This document shows, piece after piece, positions 1 through 6,897 of a DNA stretch of 64,000 bases. Made by a program: the position numbers and the translations under genes. Source of the stretch: Paenibacillus xylanexedens (GTDB lineage: Bacteria; Bacillota; Bacilli; Paenibacillales; Paenibacillaceae). A model generated the notes under the pieces. That model was given only the letters and a program-made list of their open reading frames with translations, was not told the DNA's origin and made no database searches. The stretch's first letter is position 1. Each line of letters opens with the position of its first letter. The stretch lies in the NCBI RefSeq assembly GCF_007680605.1, contig NZ_VEIO01000003.1, positions 207,951 to 271,950 on the forward strand, given 5' to 3'.

Positions 1-656
1 CACCCCGATATGGATGTCCCAAATGCTGCGGCTATTTTCGCCGCTACTTCTACTGCAGTTTCTGTACCTGTGATAGAAATAGGTTGGGGGATCAGTGCTC
101 CCCCATCTGTAAAATAGACATAATATGAACCTGGAGCTGTCGCTCCATTTTCGATTTCCAGTGTTACTACCTGTGCTGTGCCTGCATTGTCTTCAGCATA
201 ATCCACATTCCAGCCTATGTTATTCTCGGAGAATACAGCACCTGCGGAACCTTTACTCCACAATGAAAATTCTGACGAATCCTTAAATGCTAAAGCTACT
301 TTCTCTTCACTAGGTAATTTATAACCTTTTATGTATCCTTCTTTTACCGCCCTCTGTACTTCTGAATAATTCCAATCTAAGGCAGACAGATCCGTATAAT
401 GTACTCCTGCTTCCTCATAAAATTCAAATTGACGATCAAATTCTCCACGTGTAGTTACATTGTTGGGTGTAAAGGAATCGTCGGAGTATCCTTTGATCAA
501 TCCTTTTGAAAGCCATTTATCAATGGTAGGCTGGGCCCAATGCCCTTTAATATCTAAGGTCATATCTTGACCATAGGCAACCCCACCTGACAGACATAAC
601 ATACTCATAACTAAGATAAATATGTTTACTTTTTGAATCATCCTTTTATAAAACAT
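1..656 (-). CDS. SLH-domain surface protein (C-terminus outside window)
   Basis: Partial gene open to the left window edge; about 218 residues are visible. The start is the ATG at 656, six to seven bases after an AGGAGGAA ribosome site (661-668). A signal peptide (hydrophobic IFILVMSMLCL, then Ala-Tyr-Gly) covers residues 1-30. A clear S-layer-homology repeat follows (IKGHWAQPTIDKWLSKGLI, then GYSDDSFTPNN), and a weaker second SLH-like segment (YTDLSALDWNYSEVQRAVKEGYIKGY region). The next stretch (about residues 125-218) is Gly/Ala/Thr-rich, probably beta, and I do not recognise it. SLH domains anchor proteins to pyruvylated cell-wall polymer, so the protein is probably wall-bound. Its function cannot be told from the visible part. 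Confidence 0.8.
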   Translation of the reverse strand, partial: MFYKRMIQKVNIFILVMSMLCLSGGVAYGQDMTLDIKGHWAQPTIDKWLSKGLIKGYSDDSFTPNNVTTRGEFDRQFEFYEEAGVHYTDLSALDWNYSEVQRAVKEGYIKGYKLPSEEKVALAFKDSSEFSLWSKGSAGAVFSENNIGWNVDYAEDNAGTAQVVTLEIENGATAPGSYYVYFTDGGALIPQPISITGTETAVEVAAKIAAAFGTSISG

Positions 657-910
657 ATATTTCCTCCTATTTAGATATTGATATCTTTCACTTATTGATC
701 AGACAAAGCTTTTCTTCACTTCCTTCCCTTCTCATGTTGAATAGAGACTCTGTGCTTCATTCGACCATTCACTTTCTAATCTCTATAAATAGAGTATAGC
801 ATTTTCTGGAAGGTACCATTAATACAAAAAGTAAGATCATTATAGGAATGTAGGTCTTCATGATGAATTGACCTTTTTAAGTAAAGTTAGAATGTGATAA
901 AAGTTAAATT

Positions 911-951
911 AAAAAAAATCCCCTGAAAGTTAGTACATCGAAACTCTCAGG
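911..951 (-). terminator. Rho-independent terminator
   Basis: Read on the minus strand, CCTGAGAGTT pairs with AACTTTCAGG across a short loop (922-951, one G-U pair) and is followed by eight T residues (911-918). It lies directly after the permease-prefix membrane gene ending at 968. The remainder of the 657-967 gap holds the upstream region of the SLH gene, where I see only a weak -10-like TATACT near 793-798. Confidence 0.8.
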
Positions 952-967
952 AGAATTATAGTTGAGA

Positions 968-1945
968 TCAGGATGGCTTTTTATTTTTCATAATGTGATA
1001 CACGTTGCTAAAACTGCCGGAGAGAATGCCGACAATCGGAAAAATCGCCCAGTTAATATCCCAGCGCTGGTAGACGAAACCCGTAAAGAGGAAGAACGCT
1101 GTCGCGAGCGGCCAAACCACAGCCTCAACGGCTCGTACCGCTCGTGCCTCTTCTCTCTTGGCTGCATTCAGATGCTGGTCCTCCAGCAACGTCGTATAGG
1201 AACCCTGAATATTACCGTAATAGACAAACAAAAACACACCAATCCCCGCTGTAGCCAAGAGAGCCGACACCCCGTAAGCGGCGTAGGTATCATTCACATA
1301 GGCCCCTGCAAAGATGAAAACAGGAGACAGGATGCACAGACACACGCCTGTAATGAGAGCCACACGATATGTGAGTGCAAAGCTTGCCTTGCTTCGCTGA
1401 AGAGCCATCAGAAGAGAACGAGGGAGCTGGAACCCTTTTTCCATATACTCAAACCGTCCCAGCTTCATACCGCTGTAGATGAACATGCCCACGGCAAGAG
1501 CAACCAATACAAACATACCACTCATGCCCAGCACAGAGCCAATACTGACCGTACCTTGATCTGATGATGTACCCATGCTTTCGAACAACGTATCCATTAA
1601 TATAAGAAAAGCTATTCCCGCTGAGGACAGCCACACGCCCAGCCCCGTCCAGAAGCCTGCACTCCGTTTAGCCGCGAGATAGGCGTGAACCTCTTCTTCG
1701 GTCAGCATTGGATATGTTTCCGCAACATCCTCCGTCTGAATACCGAGCTCTTCCATCAGTTCCTCGATGTTGCCAAATTCGGAGATCACAATGCCAACCG
1801 CCTCATTCTCCGATCTGCCCTCCTGCTTTAACTCCATATACTTATCTTCCATACCCGAAAGAAGCTCCTGCTTCATGCGCTCCACCTCAGGACTTCTCGG
1901 CAATCCCGCAAACATATTGTCCAGATACACCATTATTGTCTCCAT
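968..1945 (-). CDS. Permease-prefix-domain membrane protein, PadR partner
   Basis: 325 residues. The N-terminal 80 residues are soluble and helical (LPRSPEVERMKQELLSGMED), typical of the permease prefix domain found beside PadR regulators. Six or so membrane segments follow, from about residue 95 to the end. The family is usually encoded directly after a PadR-type repressor, as here: the gap to the regulator is only six bases, so the two form an operon. The prefix helices are thought to contact the regulator or a partner transporter; no enzymatic motif is seen. The start ATG at 1945 has a rather distant GGGAG. The transported substrate is unknown, and the family assignment rests on the N-terminal pattern and the neighbour. 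Confidence 0.75.
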   Translation of the reverse strand: METIMVYLDNMFAGLPRSPEVERMKQELLSGMEDKYMELKQEGRSENEAVGIVISEFGNIEELMEELGIQTEDVAETYPMLTEEEVHAYLAAKRSAGFWTGLGVWLSSAGIAFLILMDTLFESMGTSSDQGTVSIGSVLGMSGMFVLVALAVGMFIYSGMKLGRFEYMEKGFQLPRSLLMALQRSKASFALTYRVALITGVCLCILSPVFIFAGAYVNDTYAAYGVSALLATAGIGVFLFVYYGNIQGSYTTLLEDQHLNAAKREEARAVRAVEAVVWPLATAFFLFTGFVYQRWDINWAIFPIVGILSGSFSNVYHIMKNKKPS

Positions 1946-1951
1946 ATCCGA

Positions 1952-2278
1952 TCACAGCTCCCTGATAAACAGATTAACGACCTCTTGCGTAACCTTCCAT
2001 TCCTCGCATTTTTCCCTGTAGTAGTCCAGGCCAGCTGGCGTAATCCGGTAATACGTGCGGCGTTTGCCCAGACTTTCATCCTGATAAAAAGATTCAATAT
2101 AACCGTTTTTCTCCAAGCGGGTGAAGGCCGAATACAGCGTGGTCTCCTTCATGACGTACTTTTCATCGGTCAGTTGCCTGATGTTCTTGGAAATCTCGTA
2201 TCCGTACGATTCTCCTTCAAGCAGCATATAGAGGATCAGCGTATCATTATACCCCCGTATTACGTCACTGCTAATCAC
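1952..2278 (-). CDS. PadR family transcriptional regulator
   Basis: 108 residues starting with GTG at 2278, behind GAGGGGG. The sequence has the PadR winged-helix pattern: RGYNDTLILYMLLEGESYGYEIS, then the recognition helix and wing region (ETTLYSAFTRLEKNGYIES, YYRITPAGLDYYRE). It lacks the long C-terminal helical domain of larger PadR proteins, so it is a short subfamily-2 type. It is the first gene of an operon with the permease-prefix membrane protein. Upstream lies a perfect 18-bp inverted repeat flanking the likely -10 element, so autorepression is probable. The inducer is not identifiable. Confidence 0.9.
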   Translation of the reverse strand: MISSDVIRGYNDTLILYMLLEGESYGYEISKNIRQLTDEKYVMKETTLYSAFTRLEKNGYIESFYQDESLGKRRTYYRITPAGLDYYREKCEEWKVTQEVVNLFIREL

Positions 2279-2298
2279 AAAAGGTATTCCCCCTCATT

Positions 2299-2352
2299 AC
2301 TTCATCTGTCGTAGTAGTTTGAGTATAGCACATTTACTACGACAGATGAAGT
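2299..2352. promoter_or_regulatory. Inverted-repeat operator around the padR promoter
   Basis: Perfect 18-bp arms ACTTCATCTGTCGTAGTA (2299-2316) and its reverse complement (2335-2352), separated by 18 bp. The spacer carries TATACT on the minus strand, a good -10 for the PadR gene that starts 20-odd bases downstream of the left arm. A repressor bound to both arms would cover the promoter, which fits autoregulation. The arms do not resemble the ATGT-N8-ACAT motif described for PadR of phenolic-acid decarboxylase. Confidence 0.75.
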
Positions 2353-2378
2353 AGTTTGGTTAAAAATAGGCAAAATAA

Positions 2379-2408
2379 AAATCCGCACCTGATTAGAGGT
2401 ACGGATTT
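2379..2408 (-). terminator. Terminator of the nucleoside hydrolase gene
   Basis: On the minus strand, AAATCCGTACCT pairs with AGGTGCGGATTT with one mismatch across a six-base loop, followed by TTTTATTTTG. It lies about 80 bp after the nucleoside hydrolase stop codon. Confidence 0.8.
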
Positions 2409-2486
2409 AAGAGCTATAATTTTAGTCTACGCATGTTCTATCAACCACTTACAAACGGTTCTCCTGCTCTGCATTTAACGATGCCA

Positions 2487-3434
2487 TTACTTAATTGCAG
2501 ACAGCACATCCAGTAGCATGGACTTGAACTTCGGACGATCAATCGCTTCACAGACACGTACATTTGGCGCTTTACCAAAACGTCCGTTGATATCCACCAC
2601 GCTGTATCCGCGTGTCAATTCCCCTGCCGCTTCAACATCGACATAATAATGACCAGACTTCGTCATGAGTGACTCTTCTGCGGCTACCGCCATTAACAGG
2701 GTATCCGGATGTGTTGTTCCGTTCAATTTATGTACCGACTTGTTGAATTGCATGACCACTTTATTGATCGCAATGAAGAAATCGGAGCCAGAGGTACCGA
2801 GTGCTGCAATCTCGGCATGATCGTCATCGTCCATTACGGAATATTGGGTGCACATCTCCCAGCCAACCATCGTAATCGGAATACCTGCATGTAATACAAT
2901 TTTGGCCGCCTCCGGGTCCACGTAGAAATTATACTCTGCCGCAGGTGTAATATTGCCCAATGCATTGTTCGTTCCGCCCATGATGTATAGATGAGCAATC
3001 TCAGGAACGATGGTTGGGTCCTTCTGAATCGCCATCGCAATGTTCGTTAGCGGCGCAATGGCCAGCAGTTCAATCTCCCCTGGATGTGCATGCACCTTCT
3101 CGATTATAAAATCAACCGCATGCCCGCTCTCGGGACGTTGATCCGCTTTGGGGAAATGCGCGCCGCCCATACCGTCATCGCCATGCACATCTTCTACCGT
3201 ACGATGCTGAGCCTGACCATAGGCCATGAGTGGACGCTCGCAGCCTTTATATACCGGAACCTTGCCGCCGTGTCCGGCAACCTGCACGGTGTACAGTGCA
3301 TTTTCAACCTCTTGGTCAAACTGCACGTTCCCTCCGGTAATCGTAATGCCTTCCACCTGAAAATGATGCAATGCCGTCAGGATCGCAATCGTATCGTCTC
3401 CTGCTGTATCGGTATCAATGATGACTCTTCTCAT
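2487..3434 (-). CDS. Inosine/uridine-type nucleoside hydrolase
   Basis: 315 residues, start ATG at 3434 behind AAAAGGAG. The N-terminal Ca-binding signature reads DTDTAGDD (residues 7-14), a variant of the usual DTDPGIDD that keeps all the aspartates. Further family landmarks are ITITGGNV, the IAIAPLTNIA-like segment (LLAIAPLTNIAMAI), and IMGGTNNALGNITPAAEYNFYVDPEAA with the conserved EYN-DPEAA pattern. These enzymes hydrolyse the N-glycosidic bond of ribonucleosides, releasing base and ribose for salvage. The gene is monocistronic, with its own promoter and terminator. Base specificity cannot be inferred from the sequence. Confidence 0.92.
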   Translation of the reverse strand: MRRVIIDTDTAGDDTIAILTALHHFQVEGITITGGNVQFDQEVENALYTVQVAGHGGKVPVYKGCERPLMAYGQAQHRTVEDVHGDDGMGGAHFPKADQRPESGHAVDFIIEKVHAHPGEIELLAIAPLTNIAMAIQKDPTIVPEIAHLYIMGGTNNALGNITPAAEYNFYVDPEAAKIVLHAGIPITMVGWEMCTQYSVMDDDDHAEIAALGTSGSDFFIAINKVVMQFNKSVHKLNGTTHPDTLLMAVAAEESLMTKSGHYYVDVEAAGELTRGYSVVDINGRFGKAPNVRVCEAIDRPKFKSMLLDVLSAIK

Positions 3435-3453
3435 GCTGCCGCGCTCCTTTTAC

Positions 3454-3481
3454 TGTATAGTATTCGTTCTATATCCGCCAA
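3454..3481 (-). promoter_or_regulatory. SigA-like promoter of nucleoside hydrolase gene
   Basis: Minus strand TTGGCG (3476-3481), a 16-bp spacer, then TATACA (3454-3459), 20 bp before the start codon. Just upstream, GTGAATC and GATTCAAC form a short inverted repeat (about 3493-3516) that could be an operator. Assigned by eye only. Confidence 0.45.
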
Positions 3482-3547
3482 ACGCCGCTCGTGTGAATCA
3501 CCATGTTGATTCAACGGATATATCTATGCGAAACGTCAGGATCTATT

Positions 3548-3952
3548 TTACATCAAAAACGTACCGATGACGATGGAAACGCCGATGATCACGGAGCGTA
3601 ACAACTGTGCTACCGCCATATTCCCACGCGCAATCTCGTCACACACCCGCATTTTCGGGATCAGGAAATCAAATATGACATAGACGAGGCACAGAATAAG
3701 GATACCGAGGCCCGACCACAGCAGCATATCCAGCCACGCATGCGTTGAGAACGAAACCATACCCACAATAATACACAAACCCAGCAGCTTGCTGCCCATG
3801 TACATGCCTGCTGCCTCGTTGCCTTTGGCGATTTCCTCACTGTCGTTATACCGGGTCAATTTGCTAAATGCATAATAGCCCACAATCAACACCACTAACA
3901 GAATACCGATCCCCACCGCAACATTCACAAGGTTCAACCCTAGCTTTTCCAT
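3548..3952 (-). CDS. DUF350 family membrane protein (YjfL-like)
   Basis: 134 residues with four predicted membrane helices (about 10-30, 48-70, 78-95 and 110-132) and duplicated halves, each with a conserved polar segment (ARGNMAVAQLL in the second half, AKGNEAAGMYMGSKLLG in the first). This matches DUF350, the family of E. coli YjfL. The start overlaps the end of the ATP-grasp gene by 13 bases, so the two are translationally coupled. In enterobacteria DUF350 genes sit with a glutathionylspermidine-synthase-like gene and a small lipoprotein, the same trio seen here, in membrane-stress contexts. The biochemical role is unknown. Confidence 0.85.
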   Translation of the reverse strand: MEKLGLNLVNVAVGIGILLVVLIVGYYAFSKLTRYNDSEEIAKGNEAAGMYMGSKLLGLCIIVGMVSFSTHAWLDMLLWSGLGILILCLVYVIFDFLIPKMRVCDEIARGNMAVAQLLRSVIIGVSIVIGTFLM

Positions 3953-5334
3953 TCCTTCTCCTCCTCATCATTCATGGCTTCACGTACAGCGGCTGCGCAA
4001 TAATACGCCATATCTCCGGTCACTTTCTCCCCGACTCGGGGTAACATTCCGGCAAAATGCCCACCAATCACAAATACTCCTGTCAGCAAATAACCATGGT
4101 ATTCCCCATCCTCTGTCTGAATGACAGCCTGTTCCATTGGCACAAGTTGCTGATATATCTTAGGCTGATTTTCGTAATAGGCGGCGACCTCTTCGTCCTC
4201 GTCCTCATCTTTATTCAGAAGCATATATCCGTCCCCTGTGACGTCTGTCTCCAGCTCCCTTTTAAAATAAGAAAGGGATTCTGCTTGATGATCCAGCAAA
4301 ACTGTCCCACGCCCCTCACGCCCCCAATAGCTCTTGGCAACGTAAGGTACATCGCTCTGCTCAAATGGCTCCGCGGTGAAGTAGGTTGGCAACAGATAAC
4401 GTGAGATCACTTCCATCTCCGCCTCGTCAAAAAGCGTAAAGCCGCAGTACTCTGGCGTCTGCTCATTCCGCTCGTACAGCGACCAGATGGTAGCCATAAA
4501 ACCTTTGCTTTGCATCAGCACATGCTGGACAGGATTCATCAGGCCAAGCTGTCCTTCGCGTACCAGTTCAATCAGAGCAACACCAATGTCCACACCAGTC
4601 GTTTCGTCCCGATCCCCAATCAGATATTCCAGCGGATACAGCCGATACAACAGCCTAATCTCGCGGCCCTGATGATACAGTGCTTCTCCTGGCACAATTT
4701 CAAGCTCCTCCAGCGGAGCATACTTTACCTCATACCCCGCCTCACGGCAGCGTTCCATCAGGTAGGCGGTGTTCGTACGATCCTCGACATGCTCACCGTA
4801 AGAGGTGAATGTGACCGGACCCTCCAGCCCTTGCTCAGCATAAAAGGTTAACCATGATCGGAAGCAGTCTCGAATACGTGCATCCATATGCACAGATGGT
4901 GCAGTCCATGTGCGGTCTTCTGTCCGTCCGATCAAAATGCGTTCAAGTGCCGCCGATTCAGGAATGCCTGTAGGCGTGTCGGTATTATTTTCAATACATT
5001 TCAAACCCGCTTCGCCAATAATCCAGTCCTGACGTGTGATTCCCCCTGTAACAGCCTCCATACGCGCTGCCGGAATCAGCCCCGGATGTATGCCAAGTGC
5101 ATGCTCCAGAAACGAATCCGGCATATATCGCTGAATAAAACGCATCACTTTGCCGTAGATCGCGTCCACTGCCCCCGCCGCAGTGTGCAGCTCCTCCAGT
5201 TCTTCCGGTGTATAAACCGTCAATGCGGGCACACAGTACTGCTTGCCGTACATGCGATGATAGGGGATCTGCTCACCAGCCCTGCCCGAGAAAATATCCT
5301 CATGACTGAACGGCAATGAGTACATTTCCCTCAT
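3940..5334 (-). CDS. Glutathionylspermidine-synthase-family ATP-grasp ligase (YjfC/YgiC-like)
   Basis: 464 residues, start ATG at 5334 behind GGGGGAGG. The family pattern is strong: IGEAGLKCIENNTDTPTGIPE near residue 105, then an ATP-grasp core with KSYWGREGRGT and, at the end, the YLLTGVFVIGGHFAGMLPRVGEKVTGD segment, where the RxGxxVT-type motif closes the nucleotide site. The amidase half of bifunctional E. coli Gsp is absent, as in YgiC and YjfC. The enzyme is expected to form an amide bond between a peptide or protein carboxylate and an amine; the true substrate is unproven. It sits between a small lipoprotein gene and the DUF350 gene and overlaps the latter, in the same order of families as in the enterobacterial operon. 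Confidence 0.88.
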   Translation of the reverse strand: MREMYSLPFSHEDIFSGRAGEQIPYHRMYGKQYCVPALTVYTPEELEELHTAAGAVDAIYGKVMRFIQRYMPDSFLEHALGIHPGLIPAARMEAVTGGITRQDWIIGEAGLKCIENNTDTPTGIPESAALERILIGRTEDRTWTAPSVHMDARIRDCFRSWLTFYAEQGLEGPVTFTSYGEHVEDRTNTAYLMERCREAGYEVKYAPLEELEIVPGEALYHQGREIRLLYRLYPLEYLIGDRDETTGVDIGVALIELVREGQLGLMNPVQHVLMQSKGFMATIWSLYERNEQTPEYCGFTLFDEAEMEVISRYLLPTYFTAEPFEQSDVPYVAKSYWGREGRGTVLLDHQAESLSYFKRELETDVTGDGYMLLNKDEDEDEEVAAYYENQPKIYQQLVPMEQAVIQTEDGEYHGYLLTGVFVIGGHFAGMLPRVGEKVTGDMAYYCAAAVREAMNDEEEKEWKS

Positions 5335-5388
5335 CCCATCAACCTCCCCCGGATGATGCCGAGAATATTTGCCTGCTTCATGATGTCA

Positions 5389-5661
5389 TTAACCTCCCGA
5401 ACTTCGGAAAAAGCTGCCAAAGCCGCTCGATTTGGATTTGGACGAGCTCTTATAAGAGCTGCTGCCGTCTTTGCTTCCGCGATAAGAAGATCCGCCGTAA
5501 TAATAATGACCGCTGCTGGAGTCGTACTCACAGCCCGTATCATATTCGGGGTCACATTCGTCATTGCTGCTACATCCCGCAAGCACCGCAGGCACAGCCA
5601 GCATCAGCGAGAATGCAACCAGCTTCGCTTTGGAGCCTGGTTTGGCACTTTCTTCCTTCAT
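5389..5661 (-). CDS. Small Ser/Tyr-rich lipoprotein (YgiB/YjfM-like position)
   Basis: 90 residues. The N-terminus KAKLVAFSLMLAVPAVLAGC is a lipoprotein signal peptide with lipobox LAGC; the mature part would start at Cys29. The mature chain is low in complexity: CDPEYDTGCEYDSSSGHYYYGGSSYRG, then a Ser/Lys/Gly-rich tail. Enterobacterial operons with the same ATP-grasp and DUF350 families encode a DUF1190 lipoprotein (YgiB/YjfM) here, and the Cys/Asp/Tyr-rich stretch looks similar, though this protein is much shorter. Its start overlaps the stop of the preceding gene as TAATG. It could be the substrate of the neighbouring ligase; that is inference. Confidence 0.7.
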   Translation of the reverse strand: MKEESAKPGSKAKLVAFSLMLAVPAVLAGCSSNDECDPEYDTGCEYDSSSGHYYYGGSSYRGSKDGSSSYKSSSKSKSSGFGSFFRSSGG

Positions 5662-6140
5662 TACAGATCCACCTCTTTCATGAAAAACAGTACTTTCTTC
5701 CGATCCGTATCCAGCACGGAATACAAAAACTCGTACGTCTTGCCTCCACGTACCATGTAGTGATCCAGCAGCTGTTCGGCCAGTTCCATCGTGTAACCAG
5801 AGGATTCCGCAAGCTGCAGTTCCTCAAAGGAACGTCCATTCCACAGCATATATTCCGGGCTGTACATGGAAGACATTTTACACATGCCCAGCGCTGCATC
5901 CGCAATAGCAGCACCGTGCCCTTCCGGCATCTGCTGGTCATACGCAGTCACATAAATGGCGTGATCCCGCCGATCCTGACATTCATTGGACAGATGGGCC
6001 CATAGTTTGTTTTTCATCAGGGTAGCATCCACCAGCTTACGCATGAACAGTTCATCCCGCGTCACCGAGGCCTGCTCAAGCACGCCCGTTTCTGCCTGTT
6101 TATCCTCCGACCAACTGAGATACATCAATGAATAATAAAT
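5661..6140 (-). CDS. Unknown protein, first gene of the YjfC-like operon
   Basis: About 159 residues from the proposed start; I do not recognise the family. The protein is soluble and mixed, with patches such as RDHAIYVTAYDQQMPEGHGA and the C-terminus VLDTDRKKVLFFMKEVDL. The frame stays open to 6344, but the ECF-like promoter at 6201-6228 implies a start below about 6195. The best ribosome site, GGGAGGGA (6147-6154), is correctly spaced only for an ATT codon at 6138-6140; ATG at 6125 or TTG at 6128 are about 20 bases away. It is coupled by TAATG to the lipoprotein gene. Enterobacterial yjf operons carry an unrelated-looking DUF2491 gene (yjfK); I cannot claim homology. Confidence 0.6.
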   Translation of the reverse strand: MYYSLMYLSWSEDKQAETGVLEQASVTRDELFMRKLVDATLMKNKLWAHLSNECQDRRDHAIYVTAYDQQMPEGHGAAIADAALGMCKMSSMYSPEYMLWNGRSFEELQLAESSGYTMELAEQLLDHYMVRGGKTYEFLYSVLDTDRKKVLFFMKEVDL

Positions 6141-6200
6141 GGTAAGTCCCTCCCGATCTGCAAGCTCGTAGGTGAGCCGATTCAATATACACAAACGTAT

Positions 6201-6228
6201 TAAACGCATGAGGAGGAAAAAAGTTACA
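6201..6228 (-). promoter_or_regulatory. ECF-sigma-like promoter (TGTAAC-N16-CGTTTA)
   Basis: On the minus strand TGTAAC (6223-6228) is followed by a T-rich 16-bp spacer and CGTTTA (6201-6206). Bacillus ECF sigma promoters (SigW, SigX, SigM type) have TGwAAC, a T-run after the -35 and CGT at the -10 with 16-17 bp spacing, so this fits well. It would drive the four-gene operon ending at 3548. Confidence 0.6.
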
Positions 6229-6367
6229 CTATTCGCCGAGACATGTAAAATGAAACACAGACATTTATATGATTCTCTATATAATTGTACTCCAGCCTGC
6301 ATACTCGACAGCCTACATGCCCGCGTAGTTACCTGTTTGCCCACCCATTTTATCCCCCGCTCATGCG

Positions 6368-6562
6368 CTAACGATCACCACAGAGCTTATTCTGTGGAAA
6401 AACACCCTTTCCGAATTCTAACGATCAGGAGAAACGTTATTTCGGAGAAAAACCAGCGAAATCGGCTAAAAGCTCCACATTACTAGTAAATAACGTCCCT
6501 GGTGATCGTTAGAATTTTAAATCGCTAAAAACCAGCCGAATAGCGTCTCCTCAGATCGTTAG
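6368..6562. repeat. 195-bp dispersed palindromic repeat, copy A
   Basis: Four 9-bp words: CTAACGATC at 6368 and 6418, and its reverse complement GATCGTTAG at 6504 and 6554. Offsets 0, 50, 136 and 186 are identical in all four copies of the window. Each word is followed inward by about 15 further similar bases (typically ACCA then a TTATT run), so each arm is roughly 25 bp. The copy lies between the unknown-gene operon and the ABC-F gene, both on the minus strand. Confidence 0.9.
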
Positions 6563-6587
6563 AATATTCTGATTTACTACCACATAG

Positions 6588-6650
6588 AAAAGGACTGCCT
6601 CATGTCAGTCCATGCACACCAAATGCATCAACCGTGAGACAGCCCTTTAC
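6588..6650. other. Imperfect hairpin between repeat copy A and the tandem repeat
   Basis: AAGGACTGCCTCA near the left end pairs, with two mismatched or wobble positions, with TGAGACAGCCCTT at the right end; the loop holds a second small pairing ATGCA/TGCAT. No T-run follows on the minus strand, so I do not call it a terminator for the ABC-F gene. It may be a further repeat remnant. Confidence 0.4.
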
Positions 6651-6653
6651 GTA

Positions 6654-6733
6654 CTTTGTGCTCTAATCAGTTTCTTTGTGCTCTATTTAGTTTCTTTGTG
6701 CTCTATTTAGTTTCCTTGTACTCTAGTCAGGTC
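6654..6733. repeat. 20-bp tandem repeat, four units
   Basis: Four head-to-tail 20-bp units starting at 6654, 6674, 6694 and 6714. Units two and three are identical (CTTTGTGCTCTATTTAGTTT); the outer two differ at two to six positions. It lies in the 6345-6897 intergenic stretch, next to repeat copy A. No coding or regulatory role is evident. Confidence 0.9.
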
Positions 6734-6897
6734 CTTGCACTTGTAGCTATTTACCTTCAACAATCAGCCTTTTATTTATCCCATGTTCGAACCTTACATG
6801 TTTTATGATCATCTTCACTTGTTTACAGGCATCTAGAAATATCTCTTTGTTGAAGCAAATGTAGCAAACACCCTCTCCATTCACAATGCTCCAACTA

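Noticed and set aside
6368..6562. CRISPR array
   Set aside because: The 9-bp words occur as two direct plus two inverted copies with fixed 50/86/50 spacing, not as a direct-repeat array with spacers, and no cas gene is present.
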